DNA from: Symbiodinium natans
Lineage: Eukaryota; Sar; Dinophyceae; Suessiales; Symbiodiniaceae
DNA: 64,000 nt
NCBI GenBank assembly: GCA_905221605.1
Contig: CAJNDS010000680.1
Coordinates: forward strand, 786,204 to 850,203
Reading direction: 5' to 3'
In this document: positions 1-11,779 of the stretch, piece by piece
Layout of the letters: every line of letters begins with the position of its first letter
Position numbering within the stretch: the first letter of the stretch is position 1
The notes under the pieces: generated by a model
What the model was told of the DNA's origin: nothing
What the model saw: the letters and a program-made list of their open reading frames with translations, nothing else
Database searches by the model: none
Made by a program: the position numbers and the translations under genes

Positions 1-984
1 GCATTCTCTACGTACCGAGGGGATGGTTTTAGTGTAGACTGCGCTGGAATTCCGGAGCGGCCCTTTGCAGATCGATTGCGGTGTCATGTGTGCTTCACCC
101 ATATGGATGACCTTCTTAGGCACCTTTCGGTCATATGGCGCTCTGCAGTCTTAGCAAAAGCATGAATCGTGGATGTCTCGTTTACACATGCGCGGAGAAG
201 TATTGTAGGAGTTCACAGGGAGCTCACTGGATGCGCTGGATTGCCAAGGCCCAAGGCCCCAAAAAGAGGGTGGGACAACATGACGAGACCAATGGCTTCG
301 CAAAAACAGTTTTCTATGGGATCTTGAACTGAAGTTATCAAGTTCGTGTGTAGTCCAAGTCCTGCAAGCAACAGCCCTGGAACTGGCGACGGTCTGGGCG
401 AATTTTTCTGGTTGAATGGCTTGTCGCAGGGGACGCCAGTGCAGCAGGAGGGTCGTGGGCCCCAGGTGCACTGCGCAAGTTGCAGAAGCCCCCAGCTTTG
501 AGGGTGGACCAGGTGGTCTCAAGAGAATCGTCGGTTGGGCTTCTTTTGGTTACGTCGCTGGGGTGACCCACTTGTGAAAAGAAGGTTCTCCGGCGCAATG
601 CACGCAAGTACCATGGCTGACTGAGGCCGCTTCCACCTTCGTCCCAACATGGGACCAGCCTCGGTCCCGGTTACCGCTACACTTGCAAAGCAGATCATGC
701 ACATGAGATGAGCTGCATGCAACATTGCAAAGTGCCGCTACGTGATGCCACATGGCACGTGCTGTAACTAAGAACCTAGCCGCGATCTATCGTGTCGCCA
801 GTGAATTCATTGCAACCCTTCCTGACACCCCCCTTACCCGGTTCGGGAAGAGCAGGCGGGGCTCTGCGGATGATGCTCTGATTATCTTATGAAGGTAAAA
901 ACAGCAACCGCAATCGGCGGTCTCGTTTCCAGCACTCTGCATTTTTCTGACTCCATGTTCTCCATTTCCCCGAGTCCGCGGTTT

Positions 985-2485
985 CTAGTGTCAAAAGATG
1001 TGCAGCTCCAGTTTGTTCGACGGCCTTCGCGGATTTACACTTTTCTGGGTCCTTGTTTGTCGATTCCACGGCTGATGTACGTAAGGTCATGTTGGAGCAC
1101 GGCCCCAACAGGGAAGCTCCCGCGATCAAGGTGCATGCTGGTGCCAAATTCGATGGGTTTGCACGTAACAGCAAGCTTTGGTCGCAGGCCGCCGAGGGCT
1201 GCACCCTGGAGCCGACCTGGCTTGCTTAGCTAGTGATCCGGTAACCGCTGTTTCAGTGCAAGAGTTGGAACAGCACAGGCTGCGCGAGACGCACATCCAT
1301 CTGCACGGCACCCTTGCGGCGATTCGCAAGGCCTGGTCATCATGGACATTGCCTATCTTAGACTTGTGGCGTAGATCCGCGTGTGTTTGTTTTGTACTTG
1401 TGTTTCTCCTGAGCACAAATGAAGAGGCAAAGCGCGGCCTGCAGCTGTTCGTGTCCAAGACCTTCATCTGTGGCTCAGCGGAAGATGGCAGCAGGGGACC
1501 GAGGGTAGCTCGCTTGTTTCGCGATCGGTTTGCCTCGCCCAGGCACGTTTCAGATGCCAACACCAGAGGCAACGGCAGCGGCCGGTCCTCGCCCTGGGGA
1601 AGTGCTGGCATTGCAGTCCGCTACTGGGCTCGCTCTTAGGCCGGATGCTGGGCAAGGTGCCGTGGGTATGGGACGTCAAGCTCCACGGGCACAACCTGCC
1701 GGAGCCCCAGGGGGCCGGTGGTCGTCTCGGTAGCCTTTGGTAGTTAAGTGGTCCCAGGCTGCGACTGAACGCCCACGAGGCTAGCCTGGAGCAGGCCGGC
1801 AAAACGAATCGCTTGAGAAGCTCATGTCTTGCGTGCAGAAACGATGGCAGCAGTTGCGACTTAGTGAGCTGAAGTGGCTTGGTGGTATCAAGCCGAATGC
1901 ACCAGCGACCGCGGACGGCAGGTGTTCGCTTCCATGACTTCATTTTCGAGCTACGCTGCAGCTTGGCTTTCCAAATTCAGTCAAGTGACAAGTGCGATTA
2001 CTTCTTACTTTGTCTGCGACTTCTTCTACTCGTACAATGAGATGAGTCAGCCCCACACATGTAATTACAGCCCAGTTGCCACCCTTGGAAGCATCGTTTC
2101 TTGGAAGAGCAGTGATGTGTCCAGTGCGGCTGGTGAGGAACTCCGTCGCCGAGACTCGCCGGGCAGCCATCGCAGCATCCGTTTGTTTTCGGCCTGGCGC
2201 GCTGCAAAGTAGACGATCATTGCCCTTCAGGGGCTGGCGCGCGCGGAGCCGGAAAAGTCCTCGTCCAGCACTGTGATTCTGTTTCTTACAGTACCAATGT
2301 TTCTTGCATTGGCCAAGCTAGAACTTGCAAGTAGGTCTGCGGCTTTGCTTTTGTCTTTTTGACACTGCGCTCGGGTTCATGCACTTGCGCTTGCACGTTG
2401 ATCAAGCTGTCTCAGATATCTCATCGCGTCGCAGGTCGCGGCAAGCGGTCGCACGCTGACCTCGAGGACATCAAGGCACTGTAGG
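985..2485 (+). pseudogene. U1 5' exon blocks of the arrayed gene
   Basis: I do not recognise the protein. Exon-like blocks recur in all units in the same order: a degraded HGPNGEEPAIKV block at about 1,082-1,140, QELEQHRLRETHIHLHGTL at 1,259-1,318 after a TTTCAG acceptor, EAKRGLQLFVSKTFICGSAEDG (two parts) at 1,424-1,494, PEATAAAGPRPGE at 1,563-1,601, LGKVPWVWDVKLHGHNL at 1,647-1,697, a QKRWQQL block near 1,835-1,920, FYSYNEMSQPHTC at 2,021-2,060 and GRGKRSHADLEDI near 2,435-2,475. Neighbouring blocks lie in different frames, as expected for exons separated by introns. In U1 the HGPNGEE block is frame-shifted (reads EHGPNREAPAIKV). Calling it a gene rests on conservation of peptides between units, not on any known domain. 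It may be a pseudogene copy. Confidence 0.55.
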
Positions 2486-3057
2486 TTCTTGTCGTCAGCA
2501 TCACATATGTCTTACAGCACATGTGCGCGTGCACACGAGGTGGAGCTTCCGGTGGATGCAGATGCTTGGCAAGAGGACGAGGCCGAGGCATCCAGTGATC
2601 AGTGCTCCGCCATGAATCCTCCAAAACCCTTAGAAAAGCCATTCCCGACATGAACAGGAGGAGCTTGATTGAAAGATTCAGTGAATCACCATCTTTCTGG
2701 ATTCGGAGAGACTGGAGTGCTGTAAGGATCGTTCTTGAAGCACTGTAGTCAGATGCTGTTGCGCCTTTGGTCCGTGTTGTTTGTCGTGCAGAGAAGGGTT
2801 TGCCGATTTCACGTTTGCTTTGCGCGATTCATCAAGAGAAGACAGATTCTCAAGCGCCCTTGCAAGGATGACAACGGGTTTACTGTACTACTTTATAGTA
2901 AAGAGTATGTAGGGAGTTTTAAGCAGGCATTGTTGAGTGGCACATGATGCTATGACAATTTCGGGATTCGGTTGCTACATGTTTCTCACCACACTCACCC
3001 AAGGGGATCATAGGGGTTGGTTCCATACCAGGGCTTCTAAGATTCTAGGGCTTGCAG

Positions 3058-4005
3058 ATGGCAGCAATGGTTTCTGCTGCCATGGATGTTATCTTCCGTG
3101 TGGACTGCTCGTGCACAGCGCCAGGCCTGCGGCCTGGAGAGTATTTTTTCCCGCAGCTGCCATACTTGCAGACAAGTGCCAGTAATGTTGAGAAGCAACG
3201 ATTAGTTGGCAGATGCAATCCTTACCTTTCGATTTCCAGGAAAAATGCCAGGTAGCGGCCGTTCCAGATGGCTTGGATGAGTGCAGGATGCGTAGGTAGA
3301 GATTCCCAGCAAGAGTTCTGATGCCGGGCCTTGAAGGCGAAAACGTCTTCATCGTCGGCTGCTGCAAGCAACTCGGGGCCTGGAACCCTGCAGAGGCCTT
3401 GGTGGTTGGTTCCTCCTCTTATTGCAAACCTTAGTCCACTCCTCCAGAAAGACGCGTGCACAACCAAGATGAAGGTCCACTATACCCAAGCTTTGTTCAC
3501 CCCCAAACCAAGGATCCGACCCAAAACCATGGAATGACCTGCATTTAAGATGAGCCCAAAACCCCTCCCCCACCCAAACCCCAAACTTTTGACCCTGAAG
3601 TATCTGACAGGCAGTGCCCTGTTTCACATCCAGCGCGGCGTTTCCGCGTTGGACTTCCAACGTTGTGAAGCTGCCCGTCGGCAGCAGGACCACTCCTCTG
3701 TGGGTGTTTTTGGGGGAACTTCAACTTTTGATTTTGGATTGGAATCTTGGCATTCAGTTGCAGAAAGAGACATGGCAATTGCTCGAACATTGATCATGAC
3801 CTAACCACAATCGTAACCCCTGGCACAACTCAAGCTGATGCCGCCGAGAGGTAGACGAGCACGTTTTTTCAATCCGCCTTCACGCGAGGATGGAATTCAA
3901 GGTGGTGATCCGTGGCCATAGCGGCCATCGCTGGGAACATGGGGCGAACCGACTGCTGCAGGCCTGCTTGCGTGCGTTGATGCGAATTTCCAATGCCAGA
4001 TCACG
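3058..4005 (+). CDS. U1 CBM20 starch-binding domain, split exons
   Basis: CBM20 modules bind starch or glycogen. Exon a starts after a TTGCAG acceptor (3,058) and reads MAAMVSAAMDVIFRVDC..TAP, ending CCAG at 3,124. Exon b starts after TTGAAG at 3,337 and reads GENVFIVGCCKQLGAWNPAE to about 3,393-3,401. Exon c starts after GAG at 3,851 and reads RLHARMEFKVVIRGHSGHRWEHGANR to about 4,005 (two overlapping stretches of the same exon). Joining a to b through a GC-AG intron restores the frame across TAP-GENVF. ELGxWNPxxA and the FK.VIR...RWE.G.NR core are the recognisable CBM20 signatures. All three exons are open in this copy. The linker exon seen in U5 (FDTSRDADDDS) is deleted here. The enzyme or regulator to which the domain belongs is not evident. 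Confidence 0.6.
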
Positions 4006-4484
4006 AACACGCCCCCGCGGTTCTCGGGCCTCAGCCGACGCAGTCGCCATCACCAAACATTGATGTGTACTGGCTCTATGAACATTGTCACTAAACGCAG
4101 AAAGATGGCTGCTGTCCTGCAACGCATGCAAAAGTGAGTCTTGCAAGAACCAGCTGGACTGACACCCCCAAAAACGTAAATCATGCGGGTATCCATTCCT
4201 TCGCCTCAGTACCTGCCAAGAGGGGCTTAACATTCTCACAGATTTCTAAAATCCTAAACGCTATACTAATGCAGAATCCCAATCGACTGCCAAGATCAAA
4301 AGGCGAAGACGTTTCCAATTTTGGCCACCGAAAGTTGCAAGTATCGGACTCAGCTAGGTCTAGGTGATGCTGGACCCACTGACCTTCAGAAAGCAACTCC
4401 CATGGTTGGGTTGGCTTACAGGCATGCTTGCAACATTTGGGAACACCCGTCATCACAACATGAGTCTTGCAGCAAGTGTGCGCG

Positions 4485-5860
4485 TGCACACTAGGTGGAG
4501 CTCCCGATGGATGCAGAGGCGCACGCGTGTCGGCAAGCAGTAGGTTCGCTGAACTGGCTGCTTGCGATTATGGTCGTGACCCTTTCTCTTACCGCTGTAA
4601 CTCTTATCCATAGCGATATGCAAGAAGATTGCTGCCATCTTTTGTTGTGCTGGATTGATTGTCATTGCTTAAATGTTCACGATCCGATCGCTTGGTCTCA
4701 GCTTCTTAGAACGAGTAGTAGCAAGCATTCCAGACCACATTTCTGGAGGCGAAGAAGATTGCTGTAAGCTTCGGGCAGCCCGGCATCGAGGCATCCAGAG
4801 TAGGAAAACCCAGAGGATTGTCATTCTTGCTATGTTGGTATATGTTGGTACTGCGCCCTTTCGCCCTACTGTTGCTATGTCAATCCTTGAATATTCCGGT
4901 GGGGCATGAAAGTACCCAATGCGGTGGCTGCCCCGAACACTACCCTCAGCCCCGACCTGAAACTCAATGCTTTGGCGCCCAAGCAGAAGCAGTAGGTTTG
5001 CCAGCCTGGGTCCACGCAGGATGCCTCTGAATCCGCCAGGGCCTCGGGTTCCGTGGCCTCGGAAGTTGCGTGTCCAGGCCCCACTTTCAGGACACGGCTA
5101 GGCGGCGCGCGCGCGCGCGCGCGCGCGCGCGCGCGAGTCGCGAGCCGCCGCAGCACAGGGTACCCGTTTGCGTGTCGTCACATGGTACACACACACACAC
5201 ACACTTCGGGATAGTCCATTTTCCAACTGTATCTGAAGCTGGGAACCATCGCTTCCGTGCGACGGAGGGTCCATCCTTCTGACTTTCTGTAACCACGGCA
5301 GCCGGCCTCTCCGCTTCCTGAACACAGGAACCGGCTGCGCTACCCATGCTGCTTGGCAACCCGGTCCATAAGGCCGACATCAAGGCCGCTGCTTTGCGTT
5401 TTGCAGATGCTTGGGAATGTGAGTGCGGCGTTTCTGACGTTGGGAGGGCGCACATGTACTCGACACATGAATGTAAGAAGCTCCAAATACAAACATGGAC
5501 CCCAACCGGCGGTAAACCCTCCCAAGCCCTAAAAGACCCCAAACGGCCCAAGCCCCGATTGCCCCAGGCGATGGCGCCCTGCGATCTCGGCCTCTTCGCG
5601 TCAAAGGCGGGGGAGTTTTGGGGGGGAGCGTCGGTGCCGAGAAAAAATGGGGCAGGCTGTGTTGCTTGACAAGGTTTGTGAGGGGAGGAAGCCAGGTCCG
5701 GGATGCGGCTGGGATATATGATCTAAACGCCCCAGGCTGGCGGACTGGGCTGATCCTCCCCTAAAACTAGGCACCCCCTCCAGCTCTGAGCTCCCACAGC
5801 CGGCTCAAGGCGGCCTCGCCCAGCGCGGGCGATGTGGAGGCCGCGGAGCGCGTCAAGGGG
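4485..5860 (+). pseudogene. U1 3' exon blocks of the arrayed gene
   Basis: Blocks shared with all complete units: VELPMDAEAHACRQAVGSLN with a hydrophobic run LLAIMVVTLSLTAVTLI (about 4,490-4,610, a possible membrane segment or buried helix); KKIAVSFGQPGIEASRVGK at about 4,750-4,806; EPAALPMLLGNPVHKADIKAA at 5,338-5,400 immediately after an ACACAG acceptor and followed by GTGAGT; and LKAASPSAGDVEAAE near 5,806-5,850. The LPMLLG exon keeps its acceptor and frame in most units, which argues these were spliced exons. Product not recognised. Confidence 0.45.
5104..5135. repeat. (GC)n microsatellite with nearby (AC)n
   Basis: An alternating GC run of about 32 bp, followed by an (AC)n run at about 5,188-5,204. 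Alternating purine-pyrimidine DNA of this kind can adopt Z-form. It is specific to this unit; the homologous position in U2 (near 14,560) lacks it. Confidence 0.95.
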
Positions 5861-5869
5861 GGGAGTTTT

Positions 5870-6627
5870 CGGGTGTCGAATCCGTAGAGTCCACGTCCCT
5901 CAGCCCTGATACCCCCCCCAAAACATCAGCAAACACAGTACAAATAGGGACCGTATGGTATAGTAAGTCCGATAAGCCAACAAGTCAAGTACATCGTTAG
6001 ATCATCACCATACAAAACGGGAGGACTTTACTCTTGTTGTCTTGGACGGGGGGGCTTGGGGTTCTAAGGGGTTCTAACGGTGAAGAAGGTTTAGGTCTAG
6101 GGCCCATTGCCATGGTCGGTGGGGGGGTGGGGTGGGTGGACGGCAAACGCGATAGCAGAGTGCAGCAGCGTGGCTAAGCTTAGGGGATCTTAGTGGCGCT
6201 GATCTGCAGGTTTTCAGGGCGGGCACCCCAAACGCCAAGCCATGGACATAGCTGTGTTACAGTCTGTATAGCATGCCGTGGTCTCCGAACGTACACGCCC
6301 GCATACTGTAGTGGCGCACGTTGTGGCACGATGTATGCTGGAGCGTACCGTAGTAGTAGCAACGGCAGGATCCCATCACAAAATCGAACATGTCTCAAAC
6401 ATTCTGAAGGCTGCCCCGGCGTTCGGCAGCTCCGTGAAGGTGTGCATCCTCTGCTTTCCGTGGTTTGGGAACAGCGTAGGCAAACTCCTACACAGATGTT
6501 TCGGCCCGTCTTGCATCGAAGGCACGGAGCTAGCAGTCTTATACTATACTGGTACAGTTGCTGTGATATGATGCTGCTAGTACGCACTGTAGCAAGTAGT
6601 ATACTCGAACACATTATCTACACGTTT
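5870..6627. other. Inter-unit spacer of U1
   Basis: No coding block is conserved here between units. It holds G-runs, a CCCCCCC-AAAACATCAG tract also seen near 41,270 in U5, and a stretch near 6,400-6,620 (GGCAGCTCCGTGAAGGTGCGCAT-like) shared with U2, U3 and U5 that precedes the unit start. Confidence 0.6.
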
Positions 6628-7631
6628 AGGGTTTGGGGTTAGCTTCGGACTCGAGTTCGTTGGCTTTGGATGATATTTTAGGGTTTGGGGGTTCTGTTGT
6701 GCTGTGTGGTTGCTGGAGCATACATGAATGAAACCCGTAGCTGGAGGGCGCCCTGCACAAAGGGTTGCTCTCAATGGCGATCGCAACCTTATTTCTTTTT
6801 GGATTCGTTCCCGCATTCTTTACGTACCGAGGGGATGGTTTTAGTCTAGGCTGCGCTGGAATTCCGGAGCGGCCCCTTGCAGATCGATTGCGGTGCCATG
6901 TTTGCTTCACCCATATGGATGACCTTCTTAGGTACCTTTCGGTCATATGGGGCTCTGCAGTCTTAGCAAAAGCATGAATCGTGGATGTCTCGTTTACACA
7001 TGCGCGGAGAAGTATTGTAGGAGTTCACAGGGAGCTGCGTTGTCACTGGATGCGCTGGATTGCCAACGCCCAAGGCCCCCAAAAAGAAGGTGGGACAACA
7101 TGACGAGACCAATGGTTCGCAAAAACAATTTTCTATGGGATCTTGAACTGGGCGAGTTTTCAAGTTTGTGTCCTGCAAGCATTAGCCCTGGAACTGGCGA
7201 CGGTCTGTGAGAATTTGCTGGTTTAATGGCTTGTCGCAGGGGACGCCGGCGCTGCAGGAGGGTCTTGGGCCCCAGGTGCACTGCGCAAGTTGCACAAACC
7301 CCCACCTTTGAGGGTGGACTGGATGGTCTCAAGAAAATCGTCGGTTGGGTCTTTTGGTTGTATCGCTGGGGTGACCCACTTGTGAAAAGAAGGTTCTCCG
7401 GCGCCATGCGCGCAAGCAACATCGCTGACTGAGGCCGTTTCCACCTGCGTCCCAACATGGGACCAGCCTCGGTCCCGGTTACCGCTACACTTGCAAAGCT
7501 GATCATGCGCATGAGATGCGCTGCCTGCAACGTTGCAAAGTGCCGCAACGTGATGCCACATGGCACGTGCTGTACCTGAGAACCTAGCCGCGATCTATCG
7601 TGTCGCCAGTGGATTCATTGCCACCCTTCCT

Positions 7632-7651
7632 CCCCCCCCCCCCCCCCCCCC
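7632..7651. repeat. Variable poly-C tract, U2 copy
   Basis: A run of 20 C at a position homologous in every unit (about 820 in U1, 19,704 in U3, 27,006-27,048 in U4, 34,137-34,154 in U5, 43,394 in U6). Length ranges from about 6 to 43, so this is a slippage-prone site inherited by every unit. Confidence 0.9.
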
Positions 7652-7773
7652 TTACCCGGTTCGGGAACAGCAGGCGGGGCTCTGCGGATGATGCTCTGAT
7701 TATCTTATGCTGGTAACAAAAAACAACCGCAATCGGCGGTCTCGCTTCCAGCACTCTGCATTTTTCTGACTCC

Positions 7774-9260
7774 ATGTTCTGCATTTCCCCGAGTCCGCGG
7801 TTTCTAGTGTCCAAAAATCCGCAGCTCCAGTTTGTGCGACGGCCTTCGGGATTTACACTTTCCTGGTTCCCGACTCGGTCCTTGTTTGTCGATTCTGCGG
7901 CTGATGTACGTAAGGTGATTTTGGAGCACGGCCCGAACGGCGAGGAGCCGGCTATCAAGGTGCCTGTTGGTGCCAAATTCAATGGGTTTGCACGTAAAAT
8001 GAAGCTTTGGTCGCAGGCCGCCGAGGGCTGCACCCTGGAGCCGACCTGGCTTGCTTAGCTAGTGATCCGGTAAGCCGCTGTTTCAGTGCAAGAGTTGGAA
8101 CAGCACAGGCTGCGCGAGACGTGCATCCATCTGCACGGCACCCTTGCGGCGATTCGCAAGGCCTGGTCGTTGGGGACATGGCCCTTCTTAGACTTGTGGC
8201 GTAGATCCGCATGTGTTTGTTATGTACATGTGTTTCTCCTGAGCGCAAATAAAGAGGCAAAGCGCTGCCTGCAGCTGTTCGTGTCCAAGACCTTCATCTG
8301 TGGCTCAGCGGAAGATGGCAGCAAGAGACCGAGGGTAGCTCGTTTGTTTCGCGATCGGTTTGCCTCGCCCAGGCACGTTCAGGATGCCAACACCAGAGGC
8401 AACGGCAGCGGCCGGTCCTCGCCCTGGGGAAGTGCTGGCATTACGGTCCGCTACTGGGCTCGCTCTTAGGCCGGATGCTGGGCAAGGTGCCGTGGGTGTG
8501 GGACGTCAAGCTTCACGGGCACAACCTGCCGGAGCCCCAGGGGGCCGGTGGTGGTCGTCTCGGTAGCCTTGGTAGTTAAGTGGTCCCAGGCTGCGACTCC
8601 ACGCTCACGAGGCTAGCCTGGAGCAGGCGGGCAAAACGAATCGCTTGAGAAGCTCATGTCTTGCGTGCAGAAGCAGTGGCAGTGGCTTGGTGGTATCAAG
8701 CCGGATTCACCAGCGACTGCGGACGGCAGGTCTTCGCTTCAATGACTTCATTTTCGAGCTACGCTGCAGCTTGGCTTTCCAAATTCAGTTAGTGCGATTG
8801 CTTCTTACTTTGTCTGCGACTTCTTCTACTGGTACAATGAGATGAGTCAGCCCCACACATGTAATTACAGCCTTGGAAGCATCTTTTCTTGGAAGAGCAG
8901 TGATGTGTCCAGTGCGGCTGGTCAGGAACTCCGTCGCCGAGACTCGCCGGGCAGCCATCGCAGCATCCGTTGCTTTTCGGCCTGGCGCGCTGCAAAGTAG
9001 ACGATCATTGCCCTTCAGGGGCTGGCGCGCGCGGAGCCGGAAAAGTCCTCGTCCAGCGCTGTGATTCTTACCGATGTTTCTTGCATTGGCCAAGCTAGAA
9101 CTTGCAAGTAGGTCTGCGGCTTGTACTTGCGCTTGCACGTTGATCAGGCGGTCTCAGATATCCCATCTCGTTGCAGGTCGCGGCAAGCGGTCGCACGAAG
9201 ACCTCGAGGACATCAAGCCACCCGCCAAGCAGCAGCGCACCAGCGCCCGTTGTGGCGACT
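7774..9260 (+). pseudogene. U2 5' exon blocks of the arrayed gene
   Basis: Same block order as U1. The ADVRKVILEHGPNGEEPAIK block (7,895-7,960) is intact and runs on to KLWSQAAEGCTLEPTW near 8,050. QELEQHRLRETCIHLH (about 8,089), FVSKTFICGSAEDG (8,278-8,320), GPRPGE (about 8,420), LGKVPWVWDVKLHGHNL (8,475-8,527), DFIFELR (about 8,745), a shortened FYSYNEMSQPHTC copy (from 8,821) and GRGKRSHEDLEDIKPPAKQQR (9,178-9,240; two parts) follow. The last block is lysine/arginine-rich and could act as a nuclear localisation signal. The GLKWLGG part of the QKQWQQLR block is deleted. Product unknown. Confidence 0.55.
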
Positions 9261-9261
9261 C

Positions 9262-9350
9262 TCAGCGCGCCCAAGCCCAAGCCCCGGCCCAAGCCCCGGC
9301 CCAAGCCCCGGCCCAAGCCCCGGCCCAAGCCCCCCAAGTTGGGCCCCCAA
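9262..9350 (+). repeat. 12-bp repeat coding PKPR/QAPA
   Basis: The unit CCCAAGCCCCGG is repeated about five times directly after the GKRSHEDLEDI block. Depending on frame it reads (PKPR)n or (QAPA)n. Being 12 bp long it keeps frame. It is present only in U2; the corresponding places in U1, U3, U4 and U6 have no such expansion. Confidence 0.85.
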
Positions 9351-9559
9351 GCCCCAGCCACAGTGGCCACCGGTCCTGGTGAGGTTCCGGCAGCATCGCC
9401 GACGCCGTTCTTGTCCAGGAGGGCAGTGGCGGGAGGGGGACCTGTGGACACACTCTGGGGAGATGGTGGTGGAGACAGCTTCGGGGCATCCCAGCACATG
9501 TCTCAGGCACGACCCCCACCTAAAGGGCAATGGGCCTTGAAAAAGGGATCTTAATTTAA

Positions 9560-10560
9560 CATTTTCCGCTGATGTTTTGGGGCAGGGTGGAAGTGTGGAT
9601 ATGGTTGTCTGCATGAATGAAGAATGCAGATGTTCTTTCGAGTAGAGGGCCTGGAGTAGCAACACGAGCAGTCCCTCAACAAGTCGCAGTTAGAGGCACT
9701 TCCGCTCTGTTACCAAACCGTGTTCTAAACCACTGCACGGATGCTTCTTCCTCAGTGCGTCCAGCACCGGGGCATTGTACAAAGACTGAAGCAGCCTGCC
9801 TGCGAGGCAAGTTTTGGCTGAGTTTCAGGTCCATAATTGCACGTGGCCATTGTGTCTGCTCAGCTGGGGCGCTGCCATGCCCCTTACTCGTCCCCCACCC
9901 CGCAAAAACAGGCTGTGAGCGAGTGCCACATGTAAGTGGATGTCGCACATGTCGGTGAGCAAACTGAGCCAACATGCTGAAAGAAACTCAAGGACTCATC
10001 GCCAGCTTGCTCAAGCGTTGTGAAACTTGCCATGACCATGCCACACGGTGCAGAAGGCATTCGATACAGGAGATAGCTTGAGTTCGCAGTGGAATAGTGT
10101 TGTCTTGCACACGTGGCCGCGCATGCCATCCAGCGAGGACAGCTCTCGGAAAGCCCCTGGAAACCTTGTCAGTTCCTGCTCAGTTTCAATGTCGCGGGAA
10201 TGCGAGAAGCGGATCGCTAGATTGATTCGTCAGACTGGCCGTCGCAGGACTCTGTGTCCCAGCTCAGCGATGATCATCCCCAGGACGCCGAGGCCTGATG
10301 CAACAGTGGAGACGGGTGGAGTGGGCACTTGTGCACGCAGTGCACAGCGCGTCCAGAAAGTTTGGGCGAGGCACTGCAGGTTAGGAACCTGGCGCCTTGG
10401 CCCTCTGGCATCTCGAACAAGAGATCTTGTAGCAGGAGCCCTTCATGGATCCCCCTTCATGACTCCATGCCACCGGAAGGTGCCGAGGCAGCAGAAGATC
10501 AACAGTTTGGAGTGGATGGCCAGGCCGGCCAAGTAACCAAGTAAACGACGTCTCGCATTC
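9560..10560 (+). pseudogene. Segment k, U2 copy (long-unit-only block)
   Basis: A ~1 kb segment found only in U2, U5 and U6. Recurrent readings are NMLKETQGLIASLLKR (about 9,971-10,018), a segment around WPRMPSSEDSSRKAPGN (about 10,113-10,165), a CEKRIARLIRQTGRRR basic stretch (about 10,200-10,250) and MPPEGAEAAEDQQFG (about 10,468-10,512). MLKETQGLIASLLKRYESGH in U5 and MFKDTQGLIASFAQGF in U6 confirm the first. Function not recognised. Confidence 0.4.
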
Positions 10561-10736
10561 CGGGAGGTCAACATAGGCGCAGCCGGCCATACTTGCAGAC
10601 AGGTATGAGAAATTTGTGAGTAGCAAAGATTAGTTGGCAGAAGCGATTTTTAGCTTTCAAGTTTCCAGATGGCTCGCCTGAGTGCAGGATACATAAACAA
10701 GAAATCCAACAAGAGCTCCGATGCCGGGCCTTGAAG

Positions 10737-10810
10737 GCGAGCAAGTCTTCATCGTCGCCTCTTGCAAGGAACTGGGAGCTTGGGAGCTTGGAACCCTGCA
10801 GAGGCGCTTG
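10737..10810 (+). pseudogene. Extra CBM20 exon b copy, broken (U2)
   Basis: After the acceptor TTGAAG the block reads GEQVFIVASCKELGAW and is then disrupted by a repeated GGAGCTTGG that shifts the frame so that the WNPAE end is lost. No exon a lies just upstream. This is the partial CBM20 of the long-type unit; the matching place in U5 is the fold-back at 36,808-36,945. Confidence 0.6.
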
Positions 10811-11116
10811 GGACTCGTAGTTGGTTCCTCCCCTTCTTGCAGGCCTTGTGCCGCTCCTGCAGTAAGCCATGTTCACAACTAAGACTAGGGTCCACTATAT
10901 CCTGCCAGTCTTTGTTCGTTGCCCAAAAAACCTTCAAGCCAAGCCCCCAAACACAAAGCTTTTAACCCTAATGTGTCTAATGTGTCTGCCAGGTGTTCAC
11001 AACCAAGACTGGGGTCCAATAATCTTGCTCGATCCCCATTTGCAATGACAAAACCCTACAGCCAAAACCCCAAACAATAGGCTTTTGACCCTGAAGTGTC
11101 TGCCAGGCCCTACGTT

Positions 11117-11206
11117 GTTTCACATCCACCGCGAGATTTCCACGTTAGACTTCAAAGCTCACGGCTTTAGAAGTTCACCGCGGAAACGTCGCGGTGGATG
11201 TGAAAC
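11117..11206. repeat. Fold-back junction 1 in U2
   Basis: GTTTCACATCCACCGCGA on the left is met by its reverse complement (ending TCGCGGTGGATGTGAAAC) on the right, with arms of about 40 bp and a loop near 11,160. The left arm is the conserved LFHxxRxVSALDF block seen once, direct, in other units. The right arm is therefore an inverted copy. Confidence 0.85.
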
Positions 11207-11624
11207 AAGGTCAGTGAAGCCGCCAATCGGCAGCAGGACGGCTCCCTTCTGTTTGTTTTGGGATTTTGGGGGGGACTTGTGATATTAGATTGGAATCCTG
11301 GCATCCAGTTGGAGAATCTCACGTGCAGAAAGAGACATGGCAACCAGAATATTGATCATGGCTTTTTCCCGCAATAGTCATGGAGACTAAGGACTAATGT
11401 ATGCAGGCAACTCAGGCTGATGCCACAGCTTAAGCAGGATGTACAGGATAAACACGTGAGAAGTTTTAATGATGGCTGTCACCGTGCCGAATACTGCAAC
11501 ATCTTTACACTTTTCGGGATGCGAATGTTGGTAGCAATCAAGACATGTTTAAAGAGTGTCATTTGGCTGTGCAAGGAGCTGCCAGAATACCCGCCGCAGT
11601 GGCCACGGACCACTATGGTTCCCA

Positions 11625-11753
11625 TACCAGGGCTTCTGGAGTGGCAGCAATGGTTTCCGCCATGGATGTGGTCTTCCGTGTGGACTGCTCCAGTCCACAC
11701 AGAAGACCACATCCATGGCAGAAACCATTGCTGCTGCCGTAGAAGCCCTGGTA
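11625..11753. repeat. Fold-back junction 2 in U2
   Basis: The left arm (TACCAGGGCTTCTGGAGTGG..., containing the CBM20 exon a core CCATGGATGTGGTCTTCC) is followed by a near-perfect reverse complement ending AGAAGCCCTGGTA. Arms are about 60 bp and the centre is near 11,690. An inverted duplicate of CBM20 exon a has thus been made inside the array. Confidence 0.9.
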
Positions 11754-11779
11754 CGTCGCAACCGAATACGAGGCATCCC

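Larger units (their letters stand above)
1..6627 (+). repeat. Array unit U1 (short type, left-truncated)
   Basis: First of six large direct repeats. It starts inside the leader block (ACGTACCGAGGGGATGG), which recurs near 6,825, 18,975, 33,195 and 42,560 and in degraded form near 26,140. The order of blocks is leader with MNRGCLVYTCAEKYCRSSQGA-like reading (135-240), 5' exon blocks (985-2,485), a DEAEASS/LLRLWSVLFVV block (2,560-2,940), CBM20 exons (3,058-4,005) and 3' exon blocks (4,485-5,860). The unit ends before the next copy of TTAGCTTCGGACTCGAGTTC at about 6,640. It lacks the ~1 kb segment found in U2, U5 and U6. Boundaries were set by eye from recurring blocks. Confidence 0.85.
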
